A stretch of 64,000 bases of DNA, taken from positions 1-64,000 of the forward strand of contig CALRNX020000013.1 of assembly GCA_943369665.1 (NCBI GenBank), written 5' to 3'. Source of the stretch: UKL13-3 sp943369665 (GTDB taxonomy: Bacteria; Bacteroidota; Bacteroidia; UKL13-3). Below are positions 33,166-41,892 of the stretch, piece by piece (position 1 is the stretch's first letter; the number at the start of each line of letters is the position of its first letter). The notes below the pieces were generated by a model. That model ran no database searches. It worked only from the letters and a program-made list of their open reading frames with translations, and had not been told where the DNA came from. Position numbers and translations under genes: made by a program.

Positions 33166-33771
33166 ATGACATTATACATCATCATCATCACAGTTGCTAT
33201 TAGTCTTCTTGCTTTTTCACAACCCCGTTTAATGAGTGCACTTATTTTCGACCCGATTGCCATTAAACACAAAAAAGAATACTATCGGTTTGTAACCTGC
33301 GGCCTATTGCATGCCGATTTTTTTCACTTGTTCGTAAACATGTTTGTGCTGTATTCTTTTGGACAGGCGGTAGAATACTATTATGGAAAAATTTTCGGAC
33401 AACATTCCGAACTTGTTTACTTAACACTTTATATCACATCCATCTTTGCAGCCAATATTTCAACATATTATAAGCAACAACACAACCCATTGTATCGTTC
33501 GCTGGGAGCTTCCGGAGCTGTAAGCGCAGTAGTATTTACCTCCATTTTATTTGCTCCTTTTAACAAAATATATTTATATGGCATTATTGGGTTGCCGGGC
33601 ATTGTATTAGGAGGACTGTATCTTGGGTATTCATATTATATGAGTAAACGCGAAGAAACTGCAGACAATATTAACCACGATGCGCATTGGCAAGGTGCAG
33701 TTTATGGCATTCTGTTTACAATCGTTTTAAAACCAAAAGTGATCTCTATTTTCCTGGGTCAGTTGTTTTAA
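33166..33771 (+). CDS. Rhomboid-family intramembrane serine protease
   Basis: A 201-residue protein with six predicted transmembrane segments. The H-x-x-x-N motif appears as HADFFHLFVNM, the catalytic serine in SLGASGAVSAVVF (GxSG), and the catalytic histidine in HDAHWQGAVYG. It cleaves transmembrane substrates within the bilayer. ATG 33166 (MTLYIIIITV) is preferred over an upstream frame running through the divergent phosphodiesterase; CATATTTG (33140-33147, 7/8 of a -7 box) gives a short leader. It overlaps the convergent outer-membrane gene by 4 bp. Confidence 0.92.
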   Translation: MTLYIIIITVAISLLAFSQPRLMSALIFDPIAIKHKKEYYRFVTCGLLHADFFHLFVNMFVLYSFGQAVEYYYGKIFGQHSELVYLTLYITSIFAANISTYYKQQHNPLYRSLGASGAVSAVVFTSILFAPFNKIYLYGIIGLPGIVLGGLYLGYSYYMSKREETADNINHDAHWQGAVYGILFTIVLKPKVISIFLGQLF

Positions 33772-34394
33772 AACATAAAACCAATCCTGAAACTCCAAGG
33801 GCTCAAATAGAAATTTTTGGTAAAGGTTGTTGGGTCCGAGAGGTCGTCTTGTTTCCACAATACATCGTACAAAATGAGTACATAAGCTCCGGCACCCTGG
33901 TTTGAGCCGCTGTTATATCCTCCTCCCAAATACAGGGAGTTTCCCCAAATGCGCTTTTCATCACCCAATCGGTTATAGGTGGTAAAGTTAAGTGGCATAT
34001 ATTCCGCATGCAAAAATACCGGACCAAATAATGTTTGCCTGGCAAGTAAATTGAATCCTATAGCATTATCATCAAAAGTGGTAGTGGTTCCGTTCGGGTT
34101 TATGTATTTCTGACTCCAATAGATATAGGTAAATCCGGCACCAACTATTGTTTTGGGTTTTAACTTATAAAACACTTGCGGCTGCAGTAAAAAATAAGAA
34201 CCTCCGCTACCGATACCTCCTGTGATATTTCCTCCATAACTTATCCTGTCGGCCAAAGGCTCTTTTCCATCCTCCATCATTTCATCTTTCTCAGCTTGCT
34301 TATCTGAGTCCATTTCTTTGAGCTTGCGTTGTGCCCAAGTATTTTGAGAACTTAAGGCCACCATAAGTGTGAAGATAAAAATGTGTTTACGCAT
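33768..34394 (-). CDS. Predicted outer-membrane beta-barrel protein
   Basis: About 208 residues with signal peptide MRKHIFIFTLMVALSSQNTWAQ, then a charged linker (KLKEMDSDKQAEKDEMMEDGKE), then a barrel of roughly ten strands (NITGGIGSGGSYFLLQPQVF, TIVGAGFTYIYWS, LYLGGGYN) ending in the aromatic strand WSFRIGFMF. No named family is recognised. The M at 34394 is one of three close Met codons; the earlier ones (34397, 34412) would also give a signal peptide. It stands alone between convergent rhomboid and divergent serC. Confidence 0.7.
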   Translation of the reverse strand: MRKHIFIFTLMVALSSQNTWAQRKLKEMDSDKQAEKDEMMEDGKEPLADRISYGGNITGGIGSGGSYFLLQPQVFYKLKPKTIVGAGFTYIYWSQKYINPNGTTTTFDDNAIGFNLLARQTLFGPVFLHAEYMPLNFTTYNRLGDEKRIWGNSLYLGGGYNSGSNQGAGAYVLILYDVLWKQDDLSDPTTFTKNFYLSPWSFRIGFMF

Positions 34395-34543
34395 CATTGT
34401 AATTATAGACATTTTGTAAAATCGGATGGTTGCTTTATGATGAAACGTGCATCCTACAACAAATTTATGTAAATATTGGCTATTTAGTTTTATAAAGCCT
34501 TATTTCGCAATGCATTTTTAACAAATCAATCAAAATCCTAATT

Positions 34544-35620
34544 ATGAGCAAAATTCACAACTTTTCTGCCGGCCCTGCAATTCTACCACAATCTGCAATC
34601 GATGCTTCGATTCAGGCATTGCAAAATTTTTCGGGTACCGGTTTATCTCTAATTGAAGTTTCGCATCGCAGCAAAGAATACGAAGCAGTAGTTGCAGAAG
34701 CAACTCAATTGGTAAAAGATATTTTGAAATTGGGTGATGATTATGCGGTGGTTTTTTTACAAGGAGGAGCAAGCCTACAATTTGATATGATCCCAATGAA
34801 CTGGCTTGGAGATGGCGAAACTGCTGCTTATACCAATACCGGTGTGTGGGCAGGAAGGGCAATTAAAGAAGCGAAGATTATTGGAAATGTAAATGTAGTT
34901 GCAAGCAGCGAAGACAAGAATTTTAACTATATTCCTAAAGGATATTCTATTCCAAAAGATTCAAAATATTTTCACTACACGACCAATAATACCATTTACG
35001 GAACAGAAACGTTTGATATTCCGGAAACAAATGGAGTTCCACTCATTTGTGATATGAGTTCGGATATTTTCAGCCGTCCATTTGATGCAAACAAGTTTGA
35101 TATGATTTATGCCGGTGCTCAAAAAAACATGGGACCAGCAGGTACAACATTGGTGATCATCAAAAAGTCGTTTTTGGAAAAACGTGTTACCAAAAAACTT
35201 CCAACCATGTTGGATTACGCAGTACATATTGAAAATGGAAGCATGTACAATACACCGAGTGTGTTCGCCATTTTTGTGTGTATGCATACCTTACGCTGGA
35301 TCAAAGAGGTTGGACTTGAAGCAATGGAAACACGCAACAAAGCCAAAGCCGACCTGCTATACAACGAAATTGACCGCAACAGTTTATTTGTGGGCACAGT
35401 TGCCAAAGAAGACCGTAGCCGCATGAACGTAAACTTTGTATTAACCAAACCTGAACTGGAATCTGAATTCTTAAAATTCTGCGAAAGCAAAAACCTTAGT
35501 GGATTAAAAGGGCACCGTTCTGTCGGAGGATTGCGCGCAAGTTTGTACAATGCCTTGGAAATAGAAAGTGTGCAGGCCTTAGTGAATGCAATGCAAGAGT
35601 TTGAAACAATGAAGAAGTAA
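34544..35620 (+). CDS. serC: Phosphoserine aminotransferase
   Basis: A 358-residue PLP enzyme converting 3-phosphohydroxypyruvate to phosphoserine. Visible: FSAGPAILPQSAIDA at the N-terminus, the cofactor region VVFLQGGASLQFDMIPMNW, the PLP lysine in MIYAGAQKNMGPAGTTLV, and the substrate-binding HRSVGGLRASLYNAL near the C-terminus. It starts the serine cluster serC-(four-helix bundle gene)-serA-DUF1015. The 475-bp distance to serA is caused by the inserted four-helix bundle gene. Confidence 0.97.
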   Translation: MSKIHNFSAGPAILPQSAIDASIQALQNFSGTGLSLIEVSHRSKEYEAVVAEATQLVKDILKLGDDYAVVFLQGGASLQFDMIPMNWLGDGETAAYTNTGVWAGRAIKEAKIIGNVNVVASSEDKNFNYIPKGYSIPKDSKYFHYTTNNTIYGTETFDIPETNGVPLICDMSSDIFSRPFDANKFDMIYAGAQKNMGPAGTTLVIIKKSFLEKRVTKKLPTMLDYAVHIENGSMYNTPSVFAIFVCMHTLRWIKEVGLEAMETRNKAKADLLYNEIDRNSLFVGTVAKEDRSRMNVNFVLTKPELESEFLKFCESKNLSGLKGHRSVGGLRASLYNALEIESVQALVNAMQEFETMKK

Positions 35621-35630
35621 TCTGTTAATA

Positions 35631-35658
35631 GTGTTGATTGTGTTAATTATGTTAATGT
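35631..35658 (+). repeat. Left inverted repeat of the four-helix-bundle cassette
   Basis: This 28-nt segment is made of three 9-nt units (GTGTTGATT, GTGTTAATT, ATGTTAATG). It is the imperfect reverse complement (23 of 28) of 36061-36088 and ends 9 bp before the inserted gene. Confidence 0.6.
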
Positions 35659-35667
35659 AAACTGACT

Positions 35668-36051
35668 ATGAATACTGGATTTGAATCGTTTGAAGAGCTT
35701 AATGCATATAAGCTTGCAAGAGAGATTCGAACTGAGATATCTACTTTATCAAAAACATTCCCTCAACACGAAGAATATAAATTAAAAGATCAAATTATTC
35801 GTTCATCAAGGTCGGTTACAGCAAATATTGCTGAAGGACATGGTAGACATTATTTTAAAGAGAATATAAAATTTTGCATTATGGCAAGAGGTTCTCTAAA
35901 TGAAACTATTGACCACCTAACGGTAGCTCTGGATGAAAAATATATTAACGAAGAACTATTTTCGAAATTAAGAGATAAAATTAAAACAAACATAAAAGTG
36001 TTAAATGGGTATATGAGTTATTCAAAGAAGTTAATTGACAACAAAACATAG
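35668..36051 (+). CDS. Four-helix bundle protein (23S rRNA intervening-sequence protein family)
   Basis: A 127-residue all-alpha protein with the family signatures LNAYKLAREIRTEIS near the N-terminus, IIRSSRSVTANIAEGHGR in the middle, and the FCIMARGSLNETIDHLTVA helix. These proteins (S23/IVP family) were first found encoded in intervening sequences of 23S rRNA and also occur as free-standing genes; they form a pentameric basic bundle, perhaps RNA-binding. Here the gene sits between serC and serA, framed within 9 bp on each side by 28-nt imperfect inverted repeats, which suggests a mobile insertion. Confidence 0.88.
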   Translation: MNTGFESFEELNAYKLAREIRTEISTLSKTFPQHEEYKLKDQIIRSSRSVTANIAEGHGRHYFKENIKFCIMARGSLNETIDHLTVALDEKYINEELFSKLRDKIKTNIKVLNGYMSYSKKLIDNKT

Positions 36052-36060
36052 TCCTTTTTC

Positions 36061-36088
36061 AAATTAACACATTCAACATAATCAACAC
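36061..36088 (+). repeat. Right inverted repeat of the four-helix-bundle cassette
   Basis: Reverse complement of this segment reads GTGTTGATT, ATGTTGAAT, GTGTTAATT, matching the left repeat (35631-35658) at 23 of 28 positions plus one G-U. In RNA the two would form a long stem enclosing the whole gene. It ends 7 bp before serA. Confidence 0.6.
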
Positions 36089-36095
36089 ATAACAC

Positions 36096-37061
36096 ATGAT
36101 AAAAATACTCGCAAACGATGGCATCGATGCCAATGGAAAAAAGATCCTTGAAGCAGCAGGGTTTATTGTTGATACCAACAAAATCGCGCAGGATAAATTA
36201 GCAACAGAATTGAATAACTACGATGCTATTTTAGTGCGGAGTGCAACAAAAGTTCGTAAAGACATTATTGATGCATGTCCTAACTTAAAACTTATTGGAC
36301 GCGGAGGTGTAGGCATGGACAATATTGATGTTGCCTACGCAAAAAATAAAAGTATTGCCGTTATAAATACTCCGGCCTCTTCTTCCGTTTCTGTAGCAGA
36401 ATTGGTTTTTGCTCATATTTTTTCGGCAGCACGATTTGTTCAAATAACCAACCGTATGATGCCGGAAAAAGGCAACGAGGAATTTGCCAATCTAAAAAAA
36501 GTAGCCAGCAACGGGATCGAGTTGGCAGGCAAAACAATGGGCGTATATGGCTTTGGTCGTATCGGGCAGGAAGTAGCTAAAATTGCAATCGGATTAGGTA
36601 TGAATGTGCTTGCATTCGACCCCTATGTCGAAACACTTGACCTGGTGTTACATTTACCAGCCTTGGGTGACCAATCGCGGATCAAAGTAAATATCAAAAC
36701 CGTAAGTGAATCTGAAGTTATTTCAAAATCTGATTTTATTACATTCCACGTTCCGTTTAATGAAGGAGATAAAGCCATTATAGATGCTGCTAAAATGGCC
36801 CAAATGAAAAAAGGAGTAGGTTTGATTAACTGTTCACGTGGTGGTGTCATCAGCGAAACAGATCTGTTAGCCAATTTAAACAGCGAACATGTTGCTTTTG
36901 CCGGTTTAGATGTTTTTGAAAAAGAACCTCCGGTAAATATGGAGATCTTAAAGCACAAACATGTGAGCATGAGCCCACATATCGGAGGCAGTACAGTAGA
37001 AGCGCAAAACCGAATTGGTATTGAGCTTGCCGAAAAAGTAATTGATTTTTTTAAGAAGTAG
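36096..37061 (+). CDS. serA: D-3-phosphoglycerate dehydrogenase, short form
   Basis: A 321-residue D-2-hydroxyacid dehydrogenase that opens serine synthesis. NAD-binding GKTMGVYGFGRIGQEVA (GxGxxG), catalytic Arg in NCSRGGVIS, Glu in FEKEPP and His in SPHIGGST. The C-terminal ACT regulatory domain of E. coli SerA is absent, so feedback inhibition by serine is not expected through that route. Position next to serC supports the serA call over other family members. It is followed by a perfect hairpin (37070-37108) and DUF1015. Confidence 0.93.
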   Translation: MIKILANDGIDANGKKILEAAGFIVDTNKIAQDKLATELNNYDAILVRSATKVRKDIIDACPNLKLIGRGGVGMDNIDVAYAKNKSIAVINTPASSSVSVAELVFAHIFSAARFVQITNRMMPEKGNEEFANLKKVASNGIELAGKTMGVYGFGRIGQEVAKIAIGLGMNVLAFDPYVETLDLVLHLPALGDQSRIKVNIKTVSESEVISKSDFITFHVPFNEGDKAIIDAAKMAQMKKGVGLINCSRGGVISETDLLANLNSEHVAFAGLDVFEKEPPVNMEILKHKHVSMSPHIGGSTVEAQNRIGIELAEKVIDFFKK

Positions 37062-37069
37062 TCCGTTTA

Positions 37070-37108
37070 CTGTTTGTCAGTTTCCGATTCCGGTATACTG
37101 ACAAACAG
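37070..37108. repeat. Perfect 12-bp hairpin between serA and DUF1015
   Basis: CTGTTTGTCAGT (37070-37081) and ACTGACAAACAG (37097-37108) pair perfectly around a 15-nt loop. No T run follows, so it is not a typical terminator; it may be a REP-like element or an mRNA-processing site. Confidence 0.6.
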
Positions 37109-37131
37109 CAGACAGAAAACAGAGAACCCAA

Positions 37132-38376
37132 ATGGCCATTGTAAAACCTTTTAAAGCCCTGCGCCCTGCGCGCGATAAAGCTGCTCAAATCTCTGCTCCC
37201 TCCTACGATTCGGGAAGCAGAGATAAATCGTATCATGAGCTGGATACAAATCCTCATTCCTATTTGCATATTGTAAAACCTTACCTGCATTTTAAAGGAG
37301 AAAAGAAAAATCCGGAAAAGCATTTTCCATTGGGATTGGATTATTTAAAAAAATTTAAAGAGCAAGGTTGGTTTGTGAAAGACGATGCCGACTCTTATTA
37401 TATTTACCGTGTTATCAAAGGAAGCAATGCTTATACAGGTATTATTGCAGCAGCAAGTGTAGACGATTACAATAACAATAATATCCTCAAACACGAAAAC
37501 ACCTTAACGGATAAACAAAACGAATTAGCGGATCATATCCGTTGGTTTAAACAATTGGGAAATCCCGTACTCTTAACGTATCCCGATTCTCCCAAAATTG
37601 AAAAAGTCATCGAGCATTATATCGAAAACCATATCCCGGAATATAATTTTATCAGCCCCGATCAATTGAAACACAATTTGTGGGTGGTGAGTAAAAAAGA
37701 AGATGTGGAGTTGATTAAAAATGAGTTTGAAAATGTAGCTAAACTCTACATTGCCGATGGGCATCACCGCAGTGCGGGTTCAGCAGCTTATTGTGAATAT
37801 GAGCGTTCTGCCAATCCATTATTTGACGGCAGCGAAGCGTTTAATTATTTCCCGGTTTGTTTAATTCCGTTTTCGAAATTGCATATTTTCGAATACCACC
37901 GTTTGGTAAAAGACGAGTTTGTTAACAATGCCAACTTTATCACCGAAGTAGAAAAATATTTCGAAATGATCCCGAGTGGAACACTTCCGGTACAACCTCT
38001 TAAACCCAAAGAATTTGGATTGTATTACAATAAAACGGCCTACCTGTTAAAGCTCAAACCCGAATTTGCAGTAACACTCAGTGGAACGTTGGATAAACTG
38101 GATGTAAGCATCGTTGAAGAGTATTTATTAAAACGAATATTCAATATTCATGATAGCAAAACGGATAAACGCATTTCGTTTATGGATGGTACAAAAGGAA
38201 TTGGAACCTTACAGGAAACCATTGACAACAACGAGTACAACTTAGCCATTACGCTTTACCAAACCAGTATTGAAGAGGTAAAAGAGGTTGCCGAACAAAA
38301 CCTGATCATGCCTCCAAAATCAACATGGATTGAACCGAAATTGAGAACAGGATTGGTTATATATGAAACTTGTTGA
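37132..38376 (+). CDS. DUF1015 family protein
   Basis: A 414-residue protein with the full DUF1015 layout: MAIVKPFKALRPARDKAAQI at the N-terminus, the central LYIADGHHRSAGSAAYCEYE motif, and KRISFMDGTKGIGTLQETID. The DGHHR motif resembles that of ParB/sulfiredoxin-fold proteins, some of which are serine kinases. In many Bacteroidota and Firmicutes this gene follows serA and serC, and no serB phosphatase is present here, so a role around phosphoserine is a reasonable guess but unproven. The start lies 70 bp after serA. Confidence 0.9.
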   Translation: MAIVKPFKALRPARDKAAQISAPSYDSGSRDKSYHELDTNPHSYLHIVKPYLHFKGEKKNPEKHFPLGLDYLKKFKEQGWFVKDDADSYYIYRVIKGSNAYTGIIAAASVDDYNNNNILKHENTLTDKQNELADHIRWFKQLGNPVLLTYPDSPKIEKVIEHYIENHIPEYNFISPDQLKHNLWVVSKKEDVELIKNEFENVAKLYIADGHHRSAGSAAYCEYERSANPLFDGSEAFNYFPVCLIPFSKLHIFEYHRLVKDEFVNNANFITEVEKYFEMIPSGTLPVQPLKPKEFGLYYNKTAYLLKLKPEFAVTLSGTLDKLDVSIVEEYLLKRIFNIHDSKTDKRISFMDGTKGIGTLQETIDNNEYNLAITLYQTSIEEVKEVAEQNLIMPPKSTWIEPKLRTGLVIYETC

Positions 38377-38411
38377 TCGGTGGACAAACCGCTATTAAAA
38401 GGGTCACAGCC

Positions 38412-38780
38412 ATGGAACTGATAAAAGGCGAAATTGCAGACTATAGATTAGCAGACGGAATTTTATATTCTTATTCAAAAAGTGTATTGCGTACGGTTGA
38501 AAACATTTCAGGGAACGTGGCGCTTGTCAAACAAATAACGGATAACAAAAAAGTGCCCTTGTTAATTTACCTTACCAACTCGCCAGTGCCTGACAAAGCA
38601 ACCCGAAAGTTTAGCACCGAACAATTGCCCAATATGTATACAGCAATGGCAATGGTTTCCAAACCGGGTTTAGCTAACCTTATTATGACCATTTTATTTA
38701 AGTTCAAACAACCTCCCATTCCGATCAAATCATTTACGAATGATACCGATGCAAAAAACTGGTTGAAACAATATATTTAA
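38412..38780 (+). CDS. STAS/SpoIIAA-like small protein
   Basis: A 122-residue protein starting MELIKGEIADYRLADGILYS. It contains the conserved stretch VPLLIYLTNSPVPDKATRKF, then YTAMAMVSKPGLANLIMTIL, then PPIPIKSFTNDTDAKNWLKQ. This pattern is the SpoIIAA/STAS-like fold family widely found in Bacteroidota (DUF7793-like). No catalytic residues are evident; members may bind small molecules or partner proteins. ATG 38412 is preferred to an upstream frame that overlaps the DUF1015 gene. The next gene starts 3 bp downstream, so the two are co-translated. Confidence 0.65.
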   Translation: MELIKGEIADYRLADGILYSYSKSVLRTVENISGNVALVKQITDNKKVPLLIYLTNSPVPDKATRKFSTEQLPNMYTAMAMVSKPGLANLIMTILFKFKQPPIPIKSFTNDTDAKNWLKQYI

Positions 38781-38783
38781 ACC

Positions 38784-39191
38784 ATGGAAACAGTTACCAT
38801 CCAGCATGATATTGACGTTTTATGTATAACCGCAAAGACGTTTCCTGACGGAGTGCATGATGCGCATGAAACTTTGCGAGGCTTAATCCCTCCGATCACA
38901 AACAGAAGATATTTTGGCATTTCTTTTCCCCAAAATGGAACTATCCAATACAGAGCTGCAGCTGAAATACTGGATCCTGAAGAAAAAACTCAAACTCAAT
39001 TGGAGGTATTTACAATTGGTAAAGGGCAGTATGCCTGCATTACCCTTTATGACTATTACAAAAATCTTCCAGCGGTGGCCACTACATTCCAAAAATTGCT
39101 TTCACATCCAAAATTAGATCCCAAAGGCTATTGTCTTGAATGGTATTTAACGGAAAAAGATGTGAAGTGTATGGTTCCAATATTGGATTAA
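38784..39191 (+). CDS. GyrI-like effector-binding domain protein
   Basis: A 135-residue protein starting METVTIQHDIDVLCITAKTF. The conserved PDGVHDAHETLRGLIP, RRYFGISFPQNG, KGQYACITLYDYYKNLP and PKGYCLEWYLTEKDVKCMVP blocks match the small stand-alone GyrI/AraC-effector-binding-like proteins of Bacteroidota, often annotated as transcriptional regulator despite lacking a DNA-binding domain. Such domains usually bind small hydrophobic ligands. It is coupled to the preceding STAS-like gene. Confidence 0.7.
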   Translation: METVTIQHDIDVLCITAKTFPDGVHDAHETLRGLIPPITNRRYFGISFPQNGTIQYRAAAEILDPEEKTQTQLEVFTIGKGQYACITLYDYYKNLPAVATTFQKLLSHPKLDPKGYCLEWYLTEKDVKCMVPILD

Positions 39192-39271
39192 ACCGCATCT
39201 TTTTCTTTCTTAAAAAATTGCTTGTCCCTTTCCTTCTTTGCGTTAATTTGCCTGTATAAATTTTACAGCAA

Positions 39272-40051
39272 GTGGCTACTACCAAACAACAAAAACTCGA
39301 TGCTTTTTCCCGCTTATTGGATATCATGGATGACTTGCGCGAAAAATGTCCATGGGACATGAAACAAACCAACGAAAGTTTGCGCCACCTCACCATTGAA
39401 GAAACATACGAACTGAGTGATGCTATTTTAAAAAACGATCAAACCGAAATTAAAAAAGAGCTTGGTGATGTATTGTTGCATATTGTGTTTTATGCACGTA
39501 TCGGCAGCGAAACCGGGGCATTTGATATCACAGATGTATGCAACAGCTTATGCGAAAAACTCATTTCGCGGCACCCTCATATTTATGGTGATGTGAAAGT
39601 TTCATCTGCCGAAGAGGTAAAAGAAAACTGGGAACAATTGAAATTGAAAGAGGGAAACCAATCCGTATTGAGTGGTGTTGCCAAAGGTATGCCCAGCATA
39701 GTAAAAGCCTTGCGCATGCAAGACAAAGCCGCACAGGTAGGATTTGACTGGCCCACTACAACTGAAGTTTGGGCAAAAGTGGATGAGGAGTTGGCCGAAC
39801 TCAAAGAGGAATTCAGAGAAGATGCCACGTCTGCAAAAACAGAGAACGAATTTGGTGATTTCATATTCTCGCTCATCAATCTTGCCCGCCACCACAATAT
39901 CAATCCCGATGATGCGCTGGAAAAGACCAATCAAAAATTTATCAAGCGTTTTCAATACATCGAAGCAAAAGCAAAAGAACACAACCGAAAACTTACAGAT
40001 ATGACATTGGACGAAATGGATGTGTTTTGGAATGAAGCAAAAAAAATATAG
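39272..40051 (+). CDS. mazG: Nucleoside triphosphate pyrophosphohydrolase MazG
   Basis: A 259-residue protein with two tandem MazG domains. The first has LREKCPWDMKQTNESLRHLTIEETYEL and KKELGDVLLHIVFYARIG (EExxE and ExxD motifs); the second has KVDEELAELKEEF and EFGDFIFSLINLARHHNI. It hydrolyses NTPs to NMP plus pyrophosphate and helps control the nucleotide pool and (p)ppGpp-linked stress. The start codon is GTG 39272 (MATTKQQKLD); no in-frame ATG fits. It is convergent with the T9SS gene 4 bp away. Confidence 0.94.
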   Translation: MATTKQQKLDAFSRLLDIMDDLREKCPWDMKQTNESLRHLTIEETYELSDAILKNDQTEIKKELGDVLLHIVFYARIGSETGAFDITDVCNSLCEKLISRHPHIYGDVKVSSAEEVKENWEQLKLKEGNQSVLSGVAKGMPSIVKALRMQDKAAQVGFDWPTTTEVWAKVDEELAELKEEFREDATSAKTENEFGDFIFSLINLARHHNINPDDALEKTNQKFIKRFQYIEAKAKEHNRKLTDMTLDEMDVFWNEAKKI

Positions 40052-40055
40052 TCCT

Positions 40056-41744
40056 TTATTGCTTAACAAGGTGTTTAACAAAGTGAAGATCTCCACTTTG
40101 AATATTCACCGTATACAATCCACCAGCTAAACTTTCCGGTAAGAAAACATGATTTTCCTGACTCGCTGGAAATGTTGTTTCATATACCGGTTCTCCCAAA
40201 GAATTGTAGAATGTATAGTGCACCAAATGGTCGGGTATTTCATCAAAAGAAAATACCAACTTATTTTCAAAAGGGTTTGGCGCAATTGTTACTTCGTTTT
40301 TTGTTTGGATATCACTCGTTACAAATATGATGTTTGAATCGTGCGTGCTTCCATCAAAATCCACCTGCTTAAGCCTGTAATAAACCACCCGCGATGTGAT
40401 ACCGGTTTTATCCAACCATTCATACTCCCTCACAGATGCCGTATTGGTTGCCTTCACTGTGGTTATTGTGTAAAAATCAAAACCATTATTGCTACGCTCC
40501 AATATAAAACAATCGGCATTCCATTCAGCAGCCGTTTTCCAACTGCAACTGATGCCCGTTTTCTGTTTGCTTGCACCAAACGCTATTAATTTTACAGGAA
40601 CAACACTTGTTTTGGTTACCCAAATTGGTGCAGTAAAAATTTTGTCGCCATCAGCTTGTGTTACCACTGCGTAATAATAATATGAAGCACCTGTTGCTAT
40701 GTTATGAGTGTACGACAAACTTCCGGTTGTGCTTGTATAAAGTGTAGTTGGATTGACACCACTTCCGGGAATACCATGAATAATTGCAATACTGGAAGTC
40801 GTTTCCAAATCAGGATCAAATACCGTTACCGAAATCTGTGGGTTTACAGTATCGCTCAAAATGGACCCTAATGGATTGCCATTAATGGTGAACGTTACGC
40901 GGACATTCCAGTCATCACTGGCCTGCGTACGCATTTTTCTGATTGCATCCATAATATCTGCCCTTGTAAGAGCGGGAGCCAATACCACTGTCCTTCCCGG
41001 AGTTGTTTTTCCAAAAGTTGTATTGTGATTATCGTGATCCAATGTTGCACCAAGATGGTAACCCCTCTTGAGTGCATCTTTATACCGTGCTTCATAACTT
41101 GATGAGGATGGATTGCTATAAGTAGTATCATCACTCGTTGCCGGACCCGATCGAATCGCACTGGCCACAATTGCACTATCAAATGTACTGTTAACCGGAT
41201 TGGTGTACATTGTATCATAATCGGTAGTGGCGGGATGCGCTAAACTGGCAAATGCACCGGGTATTGCAGCAATCTTACTAAACAATCCTGCATAGTCAAG
41301 TTTGGCATTGTATACATCATAATTAGGAGCTCCAGCTATCGAATCCCAACCAATCAATTGATTGACTCCATACACCAATACATGCCCACCCGGAGGACCA
41401 ATAACACCCCACTCCATCCCATACATGGTCACAAAGGTTCCGTCCTGATTGGCGCTGTCTGCTTGTTGCAACCCTTTAGCATAATTGCTGCGCACCATTT
41501 CTGCACCTTTGTGATTGTGCTCGGAAATTCCTAAAAAATTAAAGTGCTGAGCTGTTTTCGCAAACTGGTAATCATGGTAAGGAATACTTGCATGGGATAT
41601 TGAGCTATCCTGGTTTCCATCAGAGTATATTGAATGGGCGTGTAAATTCCCATAATAATAATTCAACACCTGAGCGGTAGAAGAAAAATAACATAAAAGC
41701 ATAGGGGATATGAGCAATAGACTAAACGTGTAGAATTGCTTCAT
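40056..41744 (-). CDS. Secreted PHP-like metallohydrolase (CehA/McbA type) with T9SS sorting domain
   Basis: A 562-residue protein with a signal peptide (MKQFYTFSLLLISPMLLCYF). The N-terminal 300 residues begin YYYGNLHAHSIYSDGN, the HxH...D pattern of PHP/amidohydrolase metal sites, followed by FLGISEHNHKG and GATLDHDNHNTTFG, which supply more ligands. A fibronectin-like spacer follows, then a type A T9SS C-terminal domain (APNPFENKLVFSFDEIPDH to FVKHLVKQ). Substrate unknown; related proteins hydrolyse phosphoesters or carbamates. A perfect -7 box lies only 4 nt upstream of the ATG. Confidence 0.82.
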   Translation of the reverse strand: MKQFYTFSLLLISPMLLCYFSSTAQVLNYYYGNLHAHSIYSDGNQDSSISHASIPYHDYQFAKTAQHFNFLGISEHNHKGAEMVRSNYAKGLQQADSANQDGTFVTMYGMEWGVIGPPGGHVLVYGVNQLIGWDSIAGAPNYDVYNAKLDYAGLFSKIAAIPGAFASLAHPATTDYDTMYTNPVNSTFDSAIVASAIRSGPATSDDTTYSNPSSSSYEARYKDALKRGYHLGATLDHDNHNTTFGKTTPGRTVVLAPALTRADIMDAIRKMRTQASDDWNVRVTFTINGNPLGSILSDTVNPQISVTVFDPDLETTSSIAIIHGIPGSGVNPTTLYTSTTGSLSYTHNIATGASYYYYAVVTQADGDKIFTAPIWVTKTSVVPVKLIAFGASKQKTGISCSWKTAAEWNADCFILERSNNGFDFYTITTVKATNTASVREYEWLDKTGITSRVVYYRLKQVDFDGSTHDSNIIFVTSDIQTKNEVTIAPNPFENKLVFSFDEIPDHLVHYTFYNSLGEPVYETTFPASQENHVFLPESLAGGLYTVNIQSGDLHFVKHLVKQ

Positions 41745-41748
41745 GCAT

Positions 41749-41756
41749 CAAATATA
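41749..41756 (-). promoter_or_regulatory. -7 promoter element immediately upstream of the PHP-like gene
   Basis: On the minus strand TATATTTG is a perfect TAnnTTTG box ending 4 nt before the ATG at 41744. If used, transcription would start at or next to the A of the ATG (leaderless). No -33 TTG at the right spacing was found. Confidence 0.45.
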
Positions 41757-41833
41757 CATTTTAAAGGATCAAATGCTCATTACCTTTTTATTAACAAAGC
41801 CAGCTACCTGTTTTTAAATTTAGCCTCTCGTTT

Positions 41834-41862
41834 TTTGTTATCAGGTGTAGTGTTTACATTTG
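41834..41862 (+). promoter_or_regulatory. Promoter of the metallo-beta-lactamase RNase gene
   Basis: TTTG (41834-41837) and TACATTTG (41855-41862, perfect) are 17 bp apart. The predicted leader before ATG 41893 is about 27 nt. Confidence 0.55.
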
Positions 41863-41892
41863 GGATCATACGATTAGACCATAACCACAATT

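Noticed and set aside
39602..40096. 164-residue minus-strand frame opposite mazG
   Set aside because: It is fully antisense to a conserved two-domain MazG and is rich in C, F and H, typical of a shadow frame.
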